64,000 nucleotides of DNA from Streptococcus mitis. Lineage in GTDB: Bacteria; Bacillota; Bacilli; Lactobacillales; Streptococcaceae. A program made the position numbers and the translations under genes. Positions 18,912 through 28,981 of this stretch are shown one piece after another (the first letter of the stretch is position 1; every line of letters begins with the position of its first letter). The notes beneath the pieces are model-generated. The model saw only the letters and a program-made list of their open reading frames with translations, made no database searches and was not told where the DNA came from. The stretch covers positions 1,252,001 to 1,316,000 of the forward strand of contig CP014326.1 in assembly GCA_001560895.1 (NCBI GenBank). Direction: 5' to 3'.

Positions 18912-19779
18912 TAATTCTCAAACTTTCTACTACACTTACAATCGATTCTATCTCAAAAGGAACCTGCTGGGCAATTTCTTCTAATTTGGCATTAGCTTGA
19001 TCCAGAGTTTGGTTACAAAAGGCAACAGCCTCTTCCAAGCCCAACAAGGCTGGGTAGGTTGACTTTTCTGCCTGCAAGTCCTTTTGCGGTGTCTTGCCTA
19101 TTTCCTCAAAACTAGCTGTCACATCTAGCACATCGTCTCTAACTTGAAAAGCCAGTCCAATCAATTCGCCAACAGTTTTCAGTTTTGCCTGTATTTCAGG
19201 AGCCAATTCAGCTATAATAGCAGCTGCTTGGAAAGGAAAGGCTAGTAATTTTCCAGTCTTATTGGCATGAATGGTCTGAAGTTCTTTCAAGGACAAATGT
19301 TGGTGTTCGCCTTCCATATCCAAAACCTGCCCTGCCACCATACCCAGACTACCTGAAGCAAGGGATAAGTTGGCAATCAAGTCCACCTTGATCTGACTTA
19401 GCAAATCTGCCTGCGCTATCAAGGCATAGGGATCTAGGAACAAGGCATCTCCAGCCAAAATCGCCATAGCTTCACCGAACTTCTTATGATTGGTCAAACG
19501 TCCCCGACGATAATCATCATCATCCATGGCAGGAAGGTCATCGTGAATCAAGCTCCCTGTATGAATCATTTCCAAGGCCGCAGCCACCTGCGCGTGAGCA
19601 GGTTTGATGGCAACTTGCAAGGCTTCCAAAACTTCCAACAAGAGAAAAGGGCGAATACGCTTACCACCAGCATGAATGGAATAGAGAACAGACTCTCGCA
19701 AACTAGAGGCAAATTGCTGGTCTCCATAAAAGTCTTCCAAAGCCGACTCAACAAGAGCTAATTTTTCTTGCTTCTTCAT
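18904..19779 (-). CDS. ispA: Short-chain polyprenyl diphosphate synthase (probable farnesyl diphosphate synthase)
   Basis: 291 residues with both aspartate-rich motifs: first [10 protein letters not shown] (DDxxxxD type) and second [19 protein letters not shown] near the N-terminus is the usual G-K-R substrate loop. It makes farnesyl (or geranyl) diphosphate from IPP and DMAPP for undecaprenyl and quinone-like lipids. The xseB-ispA pair with 4-base overlap is a common bacterial arrangement. Confidence 0.92.
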   Translation of the reverse strand: MKKQEKLALVESALEDFYGDQQFASSLRESVLYSIHAGGKRIRPFLLLEVLEALQVAIKPAHAQVAAALEMIHTGSLIHDDLPAMDDDDYRRGRLTNHKKFGEAMAILAGDALFLDPYALIAQADLLSQIKVDLIANLSLASGSLGMVAGQVLDMEGEHQHLSLKELQTIHANKTGKLLAFPFQAAAIIAELAPEIQAKLKTVGELIGLAFQVRDDVLDVTASFEEIGKTPQKDLQAEKSTYPALLGLEEAVAFCNQTLDQANAKLEEIAQQVPFEIESIVSVVESLRING

Positions 19780-19988
19780 TCAAAATCACTTTCTGTTCCG
19801 TCTTCTTGCATGACCTTGACCAAGGTCTTTTCAGCCTTGTCCAGCGTCGCTTGGAGCTCCTTTGACAAGACCATTCCCTTTTGAAAGGCCGCAATCGCAT
19901 CTTCCAAAGCAATTTCACCATTTTCCAAACTTTGGACAATGGTCTCCAGTTCTGCTAGATTTTCCTCAAATTTCTTTTGTTTTGACAT
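19776..19988 (-). CDS. xseB: Exodeoxyribonuclease VII small subunit
   Basis: 70 residues, the normal XseB size: [13 protein letters not shown] followed by the highly conserved [18 protein letters not shown]. Helical hairpin partner of XseA. Overlaps xseA by 23 bases and ispA by 4. Confidence 0.95.
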   Translation of the reverse strand: MSKQKKFEENLAELETIVQSLENGEIALEDAIAAFQKGMVLSKELQATLDKAEKTLVKVMQEDGTESDFE

Positions 19989-21306
19989 CTTTAACCTCTA
20001 ATTCTACTTGACCATCTCGCATCAAAAGCGTTACTTGGTCTTTCTTCTTCAAATTCTCAACCGAATCGACTACTGACTCTTCTTTTTTGACAATTGCATA
20101 ACCACGCGCCACGATTCGACTGGTATCCAGCATCAGCAGGGCTTCTGAAAGTCGCTTAACCTCAGAAACCTTGGCATCATAAACCAGCGCCATTTGGCTA
20201 CGTAAGAGCTTGTCCAACTGACCTAGGCGGTCTTGATAACGCTGGATTTTGGTAACAGGTGATAATTGGACCAGTTGATGCGTCCTTGATTGAACTAGTT
20301 GGTTGCTATCAAAAATCCGTGTTCGCAAACTTTGTTTTAAGCGCAGTTGTAGTTGGTCCAAACATTGCAAATAGCCATCATACAAGCGCTCTGGCTGTCT
20401 AAAGATGACTGACTGACTGCATTTTTTCAAAGCTTCTTGTTTCTTAGATAGGACATTTCGGACTGCTGTTGCCATCCGTTTTTCTTGATTTTGCAAATGG
20501 GCTAATAGATCCAACTTGGTCACTGGTGTTGCTAGTTCAGCTGCAGCTGTCGGCGTTGCAGCCCGTCTATCTGCCACAAAATCCGCCAAGGTCACATCCG
20601 TCTCATGCCCCACACTAGAAATAACTGACAGACGAGATTCAAAAATAGCTCGTACCACAATTTCTTCGTTAAAGGCCCAGAGATCCTCGATGGAACCACC
20701 ACCACGACCAATAATCAGCAAATCCAAATCGTCACGTTGATTAGCACGCGCGATATTTCGAGCAATTTCCTCCGCAGAACCATCACCTTGCACCTTAGTC
20801 GGATAGAGGAGAATATCAACACCAGGAAAACGTCTGCTGACGGTCGTGATAATATCTCGAATAACGGCTCCACTACGACTTGTCACTACACCAATTCGCT
20901 TAGAAAATTGGGGAAGAGGTTGCTTGAAGCGTTCTTGAAACAGACCTTCTTCCGTCAATTTTTTCTTGAGTTGTTCAAACTGAATCGCAAGCGCCCCAAC
21001 CCCATCAGGCTCAGCCTTTTCAATGATAATGGAGTAGCTACCACTTGGTTCATAGACCTGTACACGCCCAATCACATTGATCTTCATTCCTTCTTCAAGG
21101 TCAAACCCTAATTTCTGATAAATCCCAGACCAAATAGTCGCTTGAATGACTGCATGGTCATCCTTTAGGGAGAAATATTGGTGAGTAGGTCGTTTACGAA
21201 AGTTGGAAACTTGACCAGTTAAATAGACCCGTTCCAAGTAAGGGTCTTTATCGAATTTCATTTTCAGATACTTGGTCAAAGTTGTTACCGATAAATACTT
21301 TTCCAT
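19966..21306 (-). CDS. xseA: Exodeoxyribonuclease VII large subunit
   Basis: 446 residues. N-terminal OB fold (about 5-100, [10 protein letters not shown]), catalytic region with [13 protein letters not shown] and [26 protein letters not shown], then coiled coil and a C-terminal R-G-Y-A-I-V. The ATG at 21306 is chosen because it gives the usual product; a GTG two codons upstream is possible, and AGGTGGAG lies very close to both. Start of the xseA-xseB-ispA-tlyA-argR-recN string. Confidence 0.94.
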   Translation of the reverse strand: MEKYLSVTTLTKYLKMKFDKDPYLERVYLTGQVSNFRKRPTHQYFSLKDDHAVIQATIWSGIYQKLGFDLEEGMKINVIGRVQVYEPSGSYSIIIEKAEPDGVGALAIQFEQLKKKLTEEGLFQERFKQPLPQFSKRIGVVTSRSGAVIRDIITTVSRRFPGVDILLYPTKVQGDGSAEEIARNIARANQRDDLDLLIIGRGGGSIEDLWAFNEEIVVRAIFESRLSVISSVGHETDVTLADFVADRRAATPTAAAELATPVTKLDLLAHLQNQEKRMATAVRNVLSKKQEALKKCSQSVIFRQPERLYDGYLQCLDQLQLRLKQSLRTRIFDSNQLVQSRTHQLVQLSPVTKIQRYQDRLGQLDKLLRSQMALVYDAKVSEVKRLSEALLMLDTSRIVARGYAIVKKEESVVDSVENLKKKDQVTLLMRDGQVELEVKDVKTKEI

Positions 21307-21399
21307 CTCCACCTACTACTCATTTCCTTGCTCTTTCATGGGTATTATTATACCAAAAATATGCCTAAAAATCTCCATTTATGTACCATTATGAGGGAA

Positions 21400-21428
21400 A
21401 AATAGAAAAAGGAGGCAAGACCTCCTCA
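21400..21428 (-). terminator. Intrinsic terminator of udk
   Basis: Minus-strand AGGAGG/CCTCCT stem with a short loop and a TTTTTCTATTTTT tail, beginning about 8 bases after the udk stop codon. Confidence 0.8.
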
Positions 21429-21433
21429 TCTGA

Positions 21434-22072
21434 TTATTTGCTGTTTCGAGCTTCTTCCAAAATCTTTGCAATCTTGGTCGTCAAAAGGTCAATAGCAACT
21501 GTATTGCTGACTCCCTCAGGAATGACGATATCAGCATAACGCTTGGTTGGCTCGATAAACTGGTGATACATAGGTTTAACTACACCTAAGTACTGGTCAA
21601 TAACGCTATCAAGGCTACGGCCACGCTCCTCCATATCACGCTTGATACGACGAATAATGCGCACATCATCATCCGTATCCACAAAAATCTTGATATCCAT
21701 CAAATCGCGCAGGCGCTTGTCCTCTAAGACCAAAATCCCCTCAACGATAAAGACATCTTGAGGTTCCTGACGATAGGTCTTGCTGCTTCGTGTATGCTCT
21801 GTATAGTCATAAGTCGGAATATCCACCGGGCGCCCTGCCAACAATTCCTTAATTTGCTCAATCATTAAGTCTGTATCAAAGGCAAAAGGATGGTCGTAGT
21901 TGGTTTTGACACGCTCTTCAAAAGTCAAATGAGACTGATCCTTGTAGTATGAATCATGCTCAATCATGGAAATCTTTTCATCAGGGAAATGCGATAAAAT
22001 GGCTCTTGAAACACTGGTTTTTCCTCCACCAGAACCACCTGTCACTCCGATAATGATTGGTCTATTTTGCAT
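21434..22072 (-). CDS. udk: Uridine/cytidine kinase
   Basis: 212 residues, full length for Udk. P-loop [13 protein letters not shown] (about 9-21), H-D-S-Y-Y-K-D-Q and N-Y-D-H-P-F-A-F-D motifs that bind the nucleoside, and [13 protein letters not shown] lid. It phosphorylates uridine and cytidine for pyrimidine salvage. Appears to be a single-gene unit between truB and xseA with its own terminator. Confidence 0.96.
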   Translation of the reverse strand: MQNRPIIIGVTGGSGGGKTSVSRAILSHFPDEKISMIEHDSYYKDQSHLTFEERVKTNYDHPFAFDTDLMIEQIKELLAGRPVDIPTYDYTEHTRSSKTYRQEPQDVFIVEGILVLEDKRLRDLMDIKIFVDTDDDVRIIRRIKRDMEERGRSLDSVIDQYLGVVKPMYHQFIEPTKRYADIVIPEGVSNTVAIDLLTTKIAKILEEARNSK

Positions 22073-22182
22073 GCTATCCTCCGTTTTTTTATCCTCGTCT
22101 ATTCTATCACAATTTTTGGGAAATTTATAGTCTGATTTGGATAGTCTAAGGAAAACATTTCCAATCCCTACACCCAGTTAGA

Positions 22183-23061
22183 CTAGCTAAAAACCTTTCT
22201 TGGCTTATAGAGATTGTCCCGTTTTTCTAAAATTGCTAACAATTTATCGCCTTCAAAAGCAGCCAGTTCTTTGTCTGTTTTGTCTAGCTCTATAAAACGA
22301 CCAAAGCGCACTTCTGTAGCCTCTTCTGGACTTAGGAAAACTTTGACAAGATCCCCCGTCCCAATCTCTAGAGGATGGAGAAAGTCAAGTTGACCATCCT
22401 CCACTTTTGAAGCAATTTCTTCCAATGTAAGAGCATCCTCTAGCTGTAAACCGGCTGCACTAGTACGAGTCAGATGTGACATATGAGCTGCATAACCAAG
22501 TTTCTCTCCCAAGTCAACTGACAAGGTACGAATATAAGTTCCTTTGCTACATTTCACACGAAAAGTGAAGCGTGCAAGATGGCTATCATAAGAAATCGGA
22601 CTTGTTCGATCAAATTGATAAATGGTCACCTGACGTTCTGGACGCTCCACTTCCTGACCAGCACGCGCATACTCATAGAGCTTGCGACCATTGACCTTAA
22701 CAGCCGAATACATAGGCGGAATCTGTTTGATAAGCCCAGTCAAGCTAGCAATCGCTTCATCGACAAGCCTTTCATCCAAGGGCGACAAAACAGGGGTCTC
22801 TGCGACCACTTCTCCACTGGCATCCTCAGTCGTTGTTGAATAGCCGAGAGTAATCTCCCCCTCATAGACCTTGCCCTCATCCTGCATAAACTCTACCATA
22901 CGGGTCGCCTTGCCAACCGCAATGGGCAAAACACCCACTACAACCGGATCCAAGGTCCCACCATGTCCAATTTTCTTGGTTCCCAAAATCTTACGCAGTT
23001 TAAAAACCGCATCATGCGAGGTCATTCCCGCTTCTTTTTTTAAGTTAATAATACCGTTCAT
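22183..23061 (-). CDS. truB: tRNA pseudouridine-55 synthase
   Basis: 292 residues. The catalytic aspartate is Asp38 in [20 protein letters not shown] and [16 protein letters not shown] are typical of TruB, and S-K-G-T-Y-I-R-T-L lies in the core. It modifies U55 in the T-loop of tRNAs. Nine bases downstream of the DUF2130 gene, likely co-transcribed with it. Confidence 0.96.
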   Translation of the reverse strand: MNGIINLKKEAGMTSHDAVFKLRKILGTKKIGHGGTLDPVVVGVLPIAVGKATRMVEFMQDEGKVYEGEITLGYSTTTEDASGEVVAETPVLSPLDERLVDEAIASLTGLIKQIPPMYSAVKVNGRKLYEYARAGQEVERPERQVTIYQFDRTSPISYDSHLARFTFRVKCSKGTYIRTLSVDLGEKLGYAAHMSHLTRTSAAGLQLEDALTLEEIASKVEDGQLDFLHPLEIGTGDLVKVFLSPEEATEVRFGRFIELDKTDKELAAFEGDKLLAILEKRDNLYKPRKVFS

Positions 23062-23070
23062 TCTTGCTTT

Positions 23071-24345
23071 CTACTCCCCCTTCAATGCTTCAAATTTTGC
23101 TTTCATGGTTGGATTTTTTCGGGTCAATTTTTTAACTGAAACATCTTCTAGTTTATTATTTGCAAGGCGAAGTTGGTTTTCGGATGTGGTTAGGAACTTT
23201 TTGACCTCTTCCATCCGTTTGATAGCCTTGTCAATTTCATCAATAGCTTTACCAAAGTTGGTCGAAGCTGAATTATAATTCTTAGCAAAGGCCTGTTTAA
23301 AGGCATCCAAATCTTCTTCAAAATGAGTGATATCAATATTTTGCTCCCGAACCAAGGCCAACTCCTGCTTATATTTTAGAGAATTAAGCGCGGCATTACG
23401 CAAGAGCCCGATCAACTGGATAAAGAACTGAGGGCGAACCACATACATCTTTTCATACTCGTGGCTGATGTCAACAATCCCTGTGTTAAAATAGTCGTTA
23501 TCAGCCTCAAGCATGGTCACTAAAACCGCATACTCACAGTTCTTTTCACGACGGTCCTTGTCCAATTCCTTGTAAAAATCCGCGTTCTTATGCTTCTTCT
23601 CTGTCCCGTCCGCTTCGTTTTTCATCTCAAACATGATAGAAATGATTTCTACTCCATTTTCATCATTCTCACGGAAGATAAAGTCCCCCTTAGATCCACG
23701 CGCAGAGACCTTGTTATCCTTCTCAAAGTAAGCATTTGGAAAGGCAAAACTACGGACCTTGTTAAACTCACTCTCTGCATACTGTTCCAGACTTTCCCCA
23801 ATCGCTTTTGTAGATTGTTGAGCCTTAAAGTTCTTGTAAAATTCGACTTGTTCACTGGCTGCTTTAAGTTGGGCTTCATAGTTTTGCTTAACAGAAGCTA
23901 AAGATAATTCATTTTCTTTTTCTTGCAAGAGGAGTTGATTTTTGACCTGATCTCGTTCTTTTTCAAGGTCAGAAAGGGTCTTTTGCAGTTGATTTTCATG
24001 TTCCAAACGCAAGGTCGCCAATTGGTTTTCCAAGGCCTGCACTTCCTTGTCCTTGGCCAAGAGAGCCTGATGGCTTGTCTGTTCAACTTCTTTCTTGGCC
24101 AATTCCTTCTCTGTATCAAAGTTTTGGATTTGACTCTGCAATTGCGCGATTTCTTGGTCTTTTTGAGCTAGTTTAGACTGTTGCTCATTCATAGCCTTTT
24201 GCTCAGCCAAGGCCAGTTCCTGCTTCATGCGGTCGTGTAATTCCTTGTCAAACTCTGCCGTTCTCACTTGGGACAAAAGTTCGGCATACTGGCTTTCATT
24301 TACTGTAAAGACTTCCCCACAATTGGGGCATTTGATTTCGTTCAT
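23071..24345 (-). CDS. DUF2130 domain protein with long coiled coil
   Basis: 424 residues. It begins with a Cys pair (I-K-C-P-N-C-G-E-V-F) resembling half a zinc ribbon. A strongly charged coiled coil with many Gln/Lys/Glu residues spans about 40-200. The DUF2130 region follows, with S-A-R-G-S-K-G-D-F-I-F-R-E-N, I-M-F-E-M-K-N-E-A-D and C-E-Y-A-V-L-V-T-M-L-E. That E-M-K core suggests a nuclease-like restriction-endonuclease fold, but this is inference. The biological role is unknown. Ordinary codon usage and chromosomal neighbours give no sign of transfer. Confidence 0.8.
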   Translation of the reverse strand: MNEIKCPNCGEVFTVNESQYAELLSQVRTAEFDKELHDRMKQELALAEQKAMNEQQSKLAQKDQEIAQLQSQIQNFDTEKELAKKEVEQTSHQALLAKDKEVQALENQLATLRLEHENQLQKTLSDLEKERDQVKNQLLLQEKENELSLASVKQNYEAQLKAASEQVEFYKNFKAQQSTKAIGESLEQYAESEFNKVRSFAFPNAYFEKDNKVSARGSKGDFIFRENDENGVEIISIMFEMKNEADGTEKKHKNADFYKELDKDRREKNCEYAVLVTMLEADNDYFNTGIVDISHEYEKMYVVRPQFFIQLIGLLRNAALNSLKYKQELALVREQNIDITHFEEDLDAFKQAFAKNYNSASTNFGKAIDEIDKAIKRMEEVKKFLTTSENQLRLANNKLEDVSVKKLTRKNPTMKAKFEALKGE

Positions 24346-24401
24346 ATCGTTCCTCTTTCTAGACTTCTTTAACCATTATATCATGCCTGAGGGAAAATCA
24401 A

Positions 24402-24427
24402 AAACAGTGAGTCAAAACCCACTGTTT
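24402..24427 (-). terminator. Intrinsic terminator of the Cys/Met-metabolism gene
   Basis: Minus-strand stem AAACAGTG/CACTGTTT (24420-24427 with 24402-24409) followed by T4-5, immediately after the gene at 24440. Confidence 0.82.
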
Positions 24428-24439
24428 ATATCTTTTACT

Positions 24440-25720
24440 TTAAATTTTTTCCAAGGCCAAGCGCAAGTCTTCAATCAAATCCTCTACATTTTCAAGACCG
24501 ATTGACAAACGGATTTGGTTTGGTGTGACACCTGCTGCTTCTAGGTCTTTTTCTGACAATTGACCGTGAGTGGTTGTAGCTGGATGAACAACCAGAGACT
24601 TAGCGTCTGCCACGTTTGCAAGGTCAGAGAAGATTTCTAAATTATCAATTACCTTGCGTGCTTCTGCCTCCCCACCTTTGACATGGAAGGTAAAGATTGA
24701 TCCCACACCTTTTGGTAAATATTTCTCAGCCAAGGCATGATAAGGACTATCAGCCAATTTTGGATAGTTAACTTTTTCTACCTTAGGATGATTTACAAGG
24801 AATTCAACAATTTTCTCTGCATTTTGTACATGACGTTCCACACGAAGTGAAAGGGTTTCCAGTCCTTGAAGCAAGAGGAAGGCATTAAATGGCGACAAGG
24901 CTGCACCTGTATCACGAAGCAATTGAACACGGACAGCGATAATAAAGGCTGCTGCCCCGACATCGCGAGTATAGCTCAAATTGTGGTAGCTTGGGTCTTC
25001 CTCAACAAATTGAGGGAATTTTCCTGAAGCCGCCCAGTCAAAACGACCGCTATCGACAATCACTCCACCAATAGTCGTACCATGCCCACCGATAAACTTA
25101 GTCGCAGAGTGAATAGCAATATCTACACCGTGAGAGAAGACGTTAATCAAGTATGGTGTAGCAAAAGTATTGTCAGAAACAAGTGGAATCTGGTGTTTAT
25201 GCGCAATCTCAGCCAATTTTTCCAAGTCAGGAATGTTAATCAGGGGATTCCCCAAGGTTTCAATCAAGACAAGCTTGGTATTGTCATTGATAGCTGCTTC
25301 TACTTCCTCCAAATTATCAACATCGACAAAGGTTGTTGTGATCCCATAACGAGGAAGGGTTTCTTTCAAGAGATTGAAAGTCCCACCGTAAATAGTTGAT
25401 GCTGCTACAACATGGTCACCTGCATGAGCAAGAGCCAAAATCGTATAAGTCACTGCTGCCATACCTGAGGCTGTTGCTAGCGCTCCGACACCACCTTCAA
25501 GAGCAGCGATTCTTTCTTCAAAGGCAGCCGTTGTAGGATTTGTAATACGAGTATAGATATTGCCTGGTTTTCTCAAGGCAAACAGATCAGCACCTTCCTG
25601 CGTATCGTCAAAAACGAAGGATGTTGTCTGATAAATTGGCACTGCACGAGACTTGGTAGCTGGATCCACAACTTGACCAGCATGTAGTTGCAAAGTTTCA
25701 AATTTAAAATCACGAGTCAT
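24440..25720 (-). CDS. O-acetylhomoserine/O-acetylserine sulfhydrylase-type PLP enzyme
   Basis: 426 residues from the ATG at 25720 (GGAGGT seven bases upstream; a start eight codons earlier has no RBS). Cys/Met metabolism PLP family: Y-T-R-I-T-N-P-T, A-T-A-S-G-M-A-A (PLP phosphate), D-N-T-F-A-T-P-Y and the Schiff-base lysine Lys208 in I-H-S-A-T-K-F-I-G-G-H-G. The long insertion-containing form of about 425 residues fits O-acetylhomoserine aminocarboxypropyltransferase (direct sulfhydrylation to homocysteine) better than the shorter cystathionine enzymes. Single-gene unit. Confidence 0.88.
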   Translation of the reverse strand: MTRDFKFETLQLHAGQVVDPATKSRAVPIYQTTSFVFDDTQEGADLFALRKPGNIYTRITNPTTAAFEERIAALEGGVGALATASGMAAVTYTILALAHAGDHVVAASTIYGGTFNLLKETLPRYGITTTFVDVDNLEEVEAAINDNTKLVLIETLGNPLINIPDLEKLAEIAHKHQIPLVSDNTFATPYLINVFSHGVDIAIHSATKFIGGHGTTIGGVIVDSGRFDWAASGKFPQFVEEDPSYHNLSYTRDVGAAAFIIAVRVQLLRDTGAALSPFNAFLLLQGLETLSLRVERHVQNAEKIVEFLVNHPKVEKVNYPKLADSPYHALAEKYLPKGVGSIFTFHVKGGEAEARKVIDNLEIFSDLANVADAKSLVVHPATTTHGQLSEKDLEAAGVTPNQIRLSIGLENVEDLIEDLRLALEKI

Positions 25721-25838
25721 AAGGCGACCTCCATATAGTTTCATTAAGGATATTGTAGCACTATCGACCTATCTTGACTAATACCTCTTTTCTATATTTT
25801 GATATAAGGAGTAGCTATTGCTTCTTACAAAACGAAAA

Positions 25839-25857
25839 AGCACGATTCAATCGTGCT
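25839..25857 (-). terminator. Intrinsic terminator of the downstream formate/nitrite channel gene
   Basis: Near-perfect inverted repeat AGCACGATT / AATCGTGCT around one central base, followed on the minus strand by T5 at 25834-25838. Seven bases after the stop codon of the gene at 25865. Confidence 0.85.
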
Positions 25858-25864
25858 CATTTCC

Positions 25865-26662
25865 TTAATCTACATAAGTATCTTCGTTTTTATTGAGGAA
25901 GGCATATGGAAGACCCATCAAGAGACCTCCTCCGATAAAGTTTCCGATAAAGGTTACTCCCCAATGACGAAGCATATTTCCAACACCGAAGTTAGCAATT
26001 GAATCAGCAGCAACACTGAATTTCACAATCGCGAAAGAAGCAAAGTTCGCCGCAATGTGCTCGTTTGTTAAGAATACAAACATGTAAATTGCTGACAACA
26101 CAAGCCATAGTTTGGCACTACCATCTTTGACCAAAACAAATGAAAGAATCGCAATATTTACGAAAATATTTGCCAAAATAGCCTCAAGCAAGACTAATTC
26201 ATTTGAACGGCCTAACTTCATCTCAACAACCCCTGAAATGAAACTATCGTGAGTCAGATGTGCATAGGCTGCCGAATGAGCAAAGCCCCAACCTGCTATC
26301 AAAGCCCCGATAAGGTTGAACAAGGTACAGTAAAGTAAAATCTCAGCCGTTTTTCTCCAAGAGATTTTTTTCAAGAAACTACCAGCAGTCAAGAACATCA
26401 TGTTTGATGTTACCAACTCGGCATTCAAGAAAACAATGTAGGCCAAGCCCCAAGCAAAGACAAATGGGAAGAGGAAGCGTCCACTACCTGGTGCAATTTT
26501 ATTAATCAAGTCAGCCCCAACTGCACCAGCAGCTGTACTGAAGGTTAAAAATGCACCTGCAAACATAGAACGAATCGCATACTTGAACTTACTTTGATTG
26601 AAAAGACTTTCTTTCTTCTTGCAAGCAAATTCAATCTTTGAGATAAATTCTGAAGAAATCAT
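25865..26662 (-). CDS. Formate/nitrite transporter (FNT) family channel, copy 1
   Basis: 265-residue membrane protein with six hydrophobic segments. FNT features are F-A-G-A-F-L-T-F-S-T-A-A-G-A near residue 35, L-F-N-L-I-G-A-L-I-A-G-W (about 118-129), N-E-H-I-A-A-N-F (the N-E-H-I-x-A-N motif) and a late N-F-I-G-G-G-L-L. The family conducts small anions such as formate, nitrite, lactate or hydrosulfide, so the substrate here is open; formate is plausible in a mixed-acid fermenter. It has an extended -10 (TGTTATAAT, 26693-26698 core). Tandem paralog of the next gene. Confidence 0.87.
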   Translation of the reverse strand: MISSEFISKIEFACKKKESLFNQSKFKYAIRSMFAGAFLTFSTAAGAVGADLINKIAPGSGRFLFPFVFAWGLAYIVFLNAELVTSNMMFLTAGSFLKKISWRKTAEILLYCTLFNLIGALIAGWGFAHSAAYAHLTHDSFISGVVEMKLGRSNELVLLEAILANIFVNIAILSFVLVKDGSAKLWLVLSAIYMFVFLTNEHIAANFASFAIVKFSVAADSIANFGVGNMLRHWGVTFIGNFIGGGLLMGLPYAFLNKNEDTYVD

Positions 26663-26909
26663 AATAAACTCCTAAAACTTTTATTTGTGATAATTATAAC
26701 ATAAAATAGATATAATGAAAAGCCTTTCCTAATTGTATTTTTTCTAAATTTTAAAATTTGAGAAATCGTTTACATTACTTTAATAACAAACTTTTAGAAT
26801 TTTTAATTATCAGAATCTAGAGATTGAGTGGAATAACTTTTATCCTATTTAATATATTTTATTGTTACAATTTAAAAACGATTTTCTCTGCAAGCCTATT
26901 TTGTAAAAG

Positions 26910-26935
26910 AAAAAGAGAGAATTGTTCTGATTCTC
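26910..26935 (-). terminator. Probable terminator between the two FNT genes
   Basis: Minus-strand stem GAGAAT/ATTCTC (26930-26935 with 26917-26922) followed by a TTTTTCTTTT tail at 26905-26914, about 20 bases after the stop of the gene at 26955. Confidence 0.6.
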
Positions 26936-26954
26936 CCTGATACACTAACTCTTC

Positions 26955-27752
26955 TTAATCAACATATGTATCTTCATTCTTATTTAGAAAGGCATATGGT
27001 AAACCAATCAGAAGTCCTCCACCTATAAAGTTAGCAATGAAGGTTACTCCCCAATGTCTAAGTATATTTACCAAATCAAAATGAGGTACTTGATCAGCAA
27101 TCATGCTGAATTTCATAATACTAAAGGAAGCAAAATTGGCAGCGATATGCTCATTGGACAGGAAGACAAACATGGAAATAGCTGATAAAATAATCCATAG
27201 TTTGGCGGCACCATCTTTAACTAGTATAGATGAAAGAATGGCAATATTTACAAATACATTGGCAAGAATTCCCTCAATCAGGACTAAATCACTTGGACGC
27301 GCCAATTTCTTGGCTACAAGCTTAGGAAGGAAACTATCATGGGTCAGATGGGAAAAGGCTGACGAGTTGGCAAAGGCCCATCCAGCTACCAAGGCACCAA
27401 TTAGATTAAATAGAGTACAGTATAGTAAAATGATTACTGCCTTTTTCCAATCCATCTTTTTTAAAAATGCGCCTGCTGTTAGGTACATCATGTTGGATGT
27501 AACTAACTCAGCATTTAGAAAAACGATATAAACAAGTCCCCAAGCAAAAACAAATGGGAAAAGAAAATACCCACTACTTGGAATAATACTGTTTAATAAA
27601 TCCGCACCAATAGCTCCAGCTGCTGTACTAAAGGTTAAAAAAGCACCTGCAAACATGGAACGAATCGCATACTTGAACTTACTTTGATTGAAAAGACTTT
27701 CTTTCTTATGACAATAATAATCTATCTTCGAAATAAACTCTGAAGAACTCAT
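26955..27752 (-). CDS. Formate/nitrite transporter (FNT) family channel, copy 2
   Basis: 265 residues from the ATG at 27752 (AGGGG upstream; an ATG two codons earlier overlaps the RBS). Same length and fold as copy 1, with roughly four fifths of residues shared and the same N-E-H-I-A-A-N-F motif and D-T-Y-V-D C-terminus. Substitutions concentrate in loops (for example M-K-L-G-R-S-N-E versus K-K-L-A-R-P-S-D), so the channels may differ in gating or selectivity. A 47-base block near the 5' end is identical in both genes. It has its own extended -10 (27781-27786), so the copies are independently transcribed. Confidence 0.86.
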   Translation of the reverse strand: MSSSEFISKIDYYCHKKESLFNQSKFKYAIRSMFAGAFLTFSTAAGAIGADLLNSIIPSSGYFLFPFVFAWGLVYIVFLNAELVTSNMMYLTAGAFLKKMDWKKAVIILLYCTLFNLIGALVAGWAFANSSAFSHLTHDSFLPKLVAKKLARPSDLVLIEGILANVFVNIAILSSILVKDGAAKLWIILSAISMFVFLSNEHIAANFASFSIMKFSMIADQVPHFDLVNILRHWGVTFIANFIGGGLLIGLPYAFLNKNEDTYVD

Positions 27753-28237
27753 AAACATCCCCTAACTCTTTATATTTGTTATTATAACATAAAAAGTAAA
27801 GAAATAATAATTTTTTTAAAATTTAACTATTTATATCTACTTTAAGATTACACACTTTGTATTATTAGTTATGGTATAAAAAGAGTCAACAACCTCCACC
27901 TTTGTTTCAATCTATCTTTAAAACATTTCTTAAGGATAAAGCTAAAATCATCACCATCCCTCAATGAGAGTATTCCAAAACCCAAGTAAGATTACTAGTA
28001 ACATCATTAAACTTAATATTTTTGATTTTCAGAATATTATATTATATCGAATCTAGAATCGCACAATATCTCTTCTAAAATATTTATAGAAATTGCTTTA
28101 AATTCCTTAATCAATTTGTTCAGATTCTATTTCAATATACTATAACAACTGCAATAAACAAATTTTCATAGCTCTAAATATAAAATGGAGAAGACATGGA
28201 TTATCCTCTCCAGATATTATCTTTTCACTGACTTATC
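27753..28237. other. AT-rich intergenic region, no intact gene
   Basis: About 485 bases. It contains the extended -10 of the FNT copy 2 gene (27781-27786) at one end and the srtA terminator at the other. In between, a short plus-strand frame around 27893-27963 reads protein-like (P-P-P-L-F-Q-S-I-F-K-T-F-L-K-D-K) to a TGA but has no start or RBS. It may be a decayed gene fragment. Confidence 0.5.
28186..28212 (-). terminator. Probable terminator of the gyrA-srtA unit
   Basis: Minus-strand stem TGGAGA/TCTCCA (28207-28212 with 28186-28191) with an interrupted loop and a TTTTATATTT tail, 25 bases downstream of the sortase stop codon. Confidence 0.55.
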
Positions 28238-28981
28238 TTAACTAAATTGTTTATATGGTTGATTGAAAGCTGTTAGAATTTCATCAGACGTTTGTGAATA
28301 ATCTTTTGTTTCTTTCAAATCACCTTTTACAATAATACGTTCTGTAGCGGCAAGGTCTTCACAGGTTACCAATGTAATCTCATTGACCCCTTCTCTGTCA
28401 TCAACCTCATCAACACGATCCGGTGTCACACGTTTGACTTCACGGATTTCATAGGTATAAACTTTATTTTTATCAGTTAGATAAATTTTCATACCATTTT
28501 TAGCGTTATCCAAAGGAGAGAATAACATTTTATTAGCATTATTAACACCAAAAATATGATGACTAGCTAGACTATAATTTCCTTCTCCCATCACTTGATC
28601 ACGCTTCATAGTACCAGCACCATAATATAGATTTACGTTATTCAATCCTTTAAAAATCGGAAGATTCATTTCTAATTCAGGAATAGCAATTCCGCCGATA
28701 ACTGGTAGTTTTTGAGCATCCCATTGAGAAGCTAGAACCGCTTCAGAAGAGATAGCTTTGACAGAATCAAAATCAAAATTTCCTTCTGTATCCTGATTTT
28801 CTTCTATTTTTTCTTTTGATACCTGGCTAACTTGGTACTTATTGGTATTCCAAACTATGAAAATATCACGAATTTTTGAATTGAAAATCAAAGCTACTGA
28901 CAAAATGATTAAGAATCCTGCCAAAATATTGATTAGTAAATTCTTACGACTTGTTTTCTTTTTGTTCTTTTTATGAGACAT
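28238..28981 (-). CDS. srtA: Class A sortase (LPXTG transpeptidase)
   Basis: 247 residues. A basic N-terminus and one membrane anchor (about 15-33, L-L-I-N-I-L-A-G-F-L-I-I-L) place the catalytic domain outside the cell. The catalytic triad is His141 in L-A-S-H-H-I-F-G, Cys207 in T-L-V-T-C and Arg215 in A-T-E-R-I-I-V. It covalently attaches LPXTG surface proteins to peptidoglycan. The start overlaps the gyrA stop by one base (TAATG), the conserved gyrA-srtA arrangement of streptococci, so it is expected to be expressed constitutively with gyrase. Confidence 0.96.
   Translation of the reverse strand: MSHKKNKKKTSRKNLLINILAGFLIILSVALIFNSKIRDIFIVWNTNKYQVSQVSKEKIEENQDTEGNFDFDSVKAISSEAVLASQWDAQKLPVIGGIAIPELEMNLPIFKGLNNVNLYYGAGTMKRDQVMGEGNYSLASHHIFGVNNANKMLFSPLDNAKNGMKIYLTDKNKVYTYEIREVKRVTPDRVDEVDDREGVNEITLVTCEDLAATERIIVKGDLKETKDYSQTSDEILTAFNQPYKQFS

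Noticed and set aside
27893..27963. Possible transposase fragment in the FNT-srtA gap
   Set aside because: The short protein-like frame could not be matched to a named transposase family from memory and has no terminal repeats, so it is only described as intergenic.
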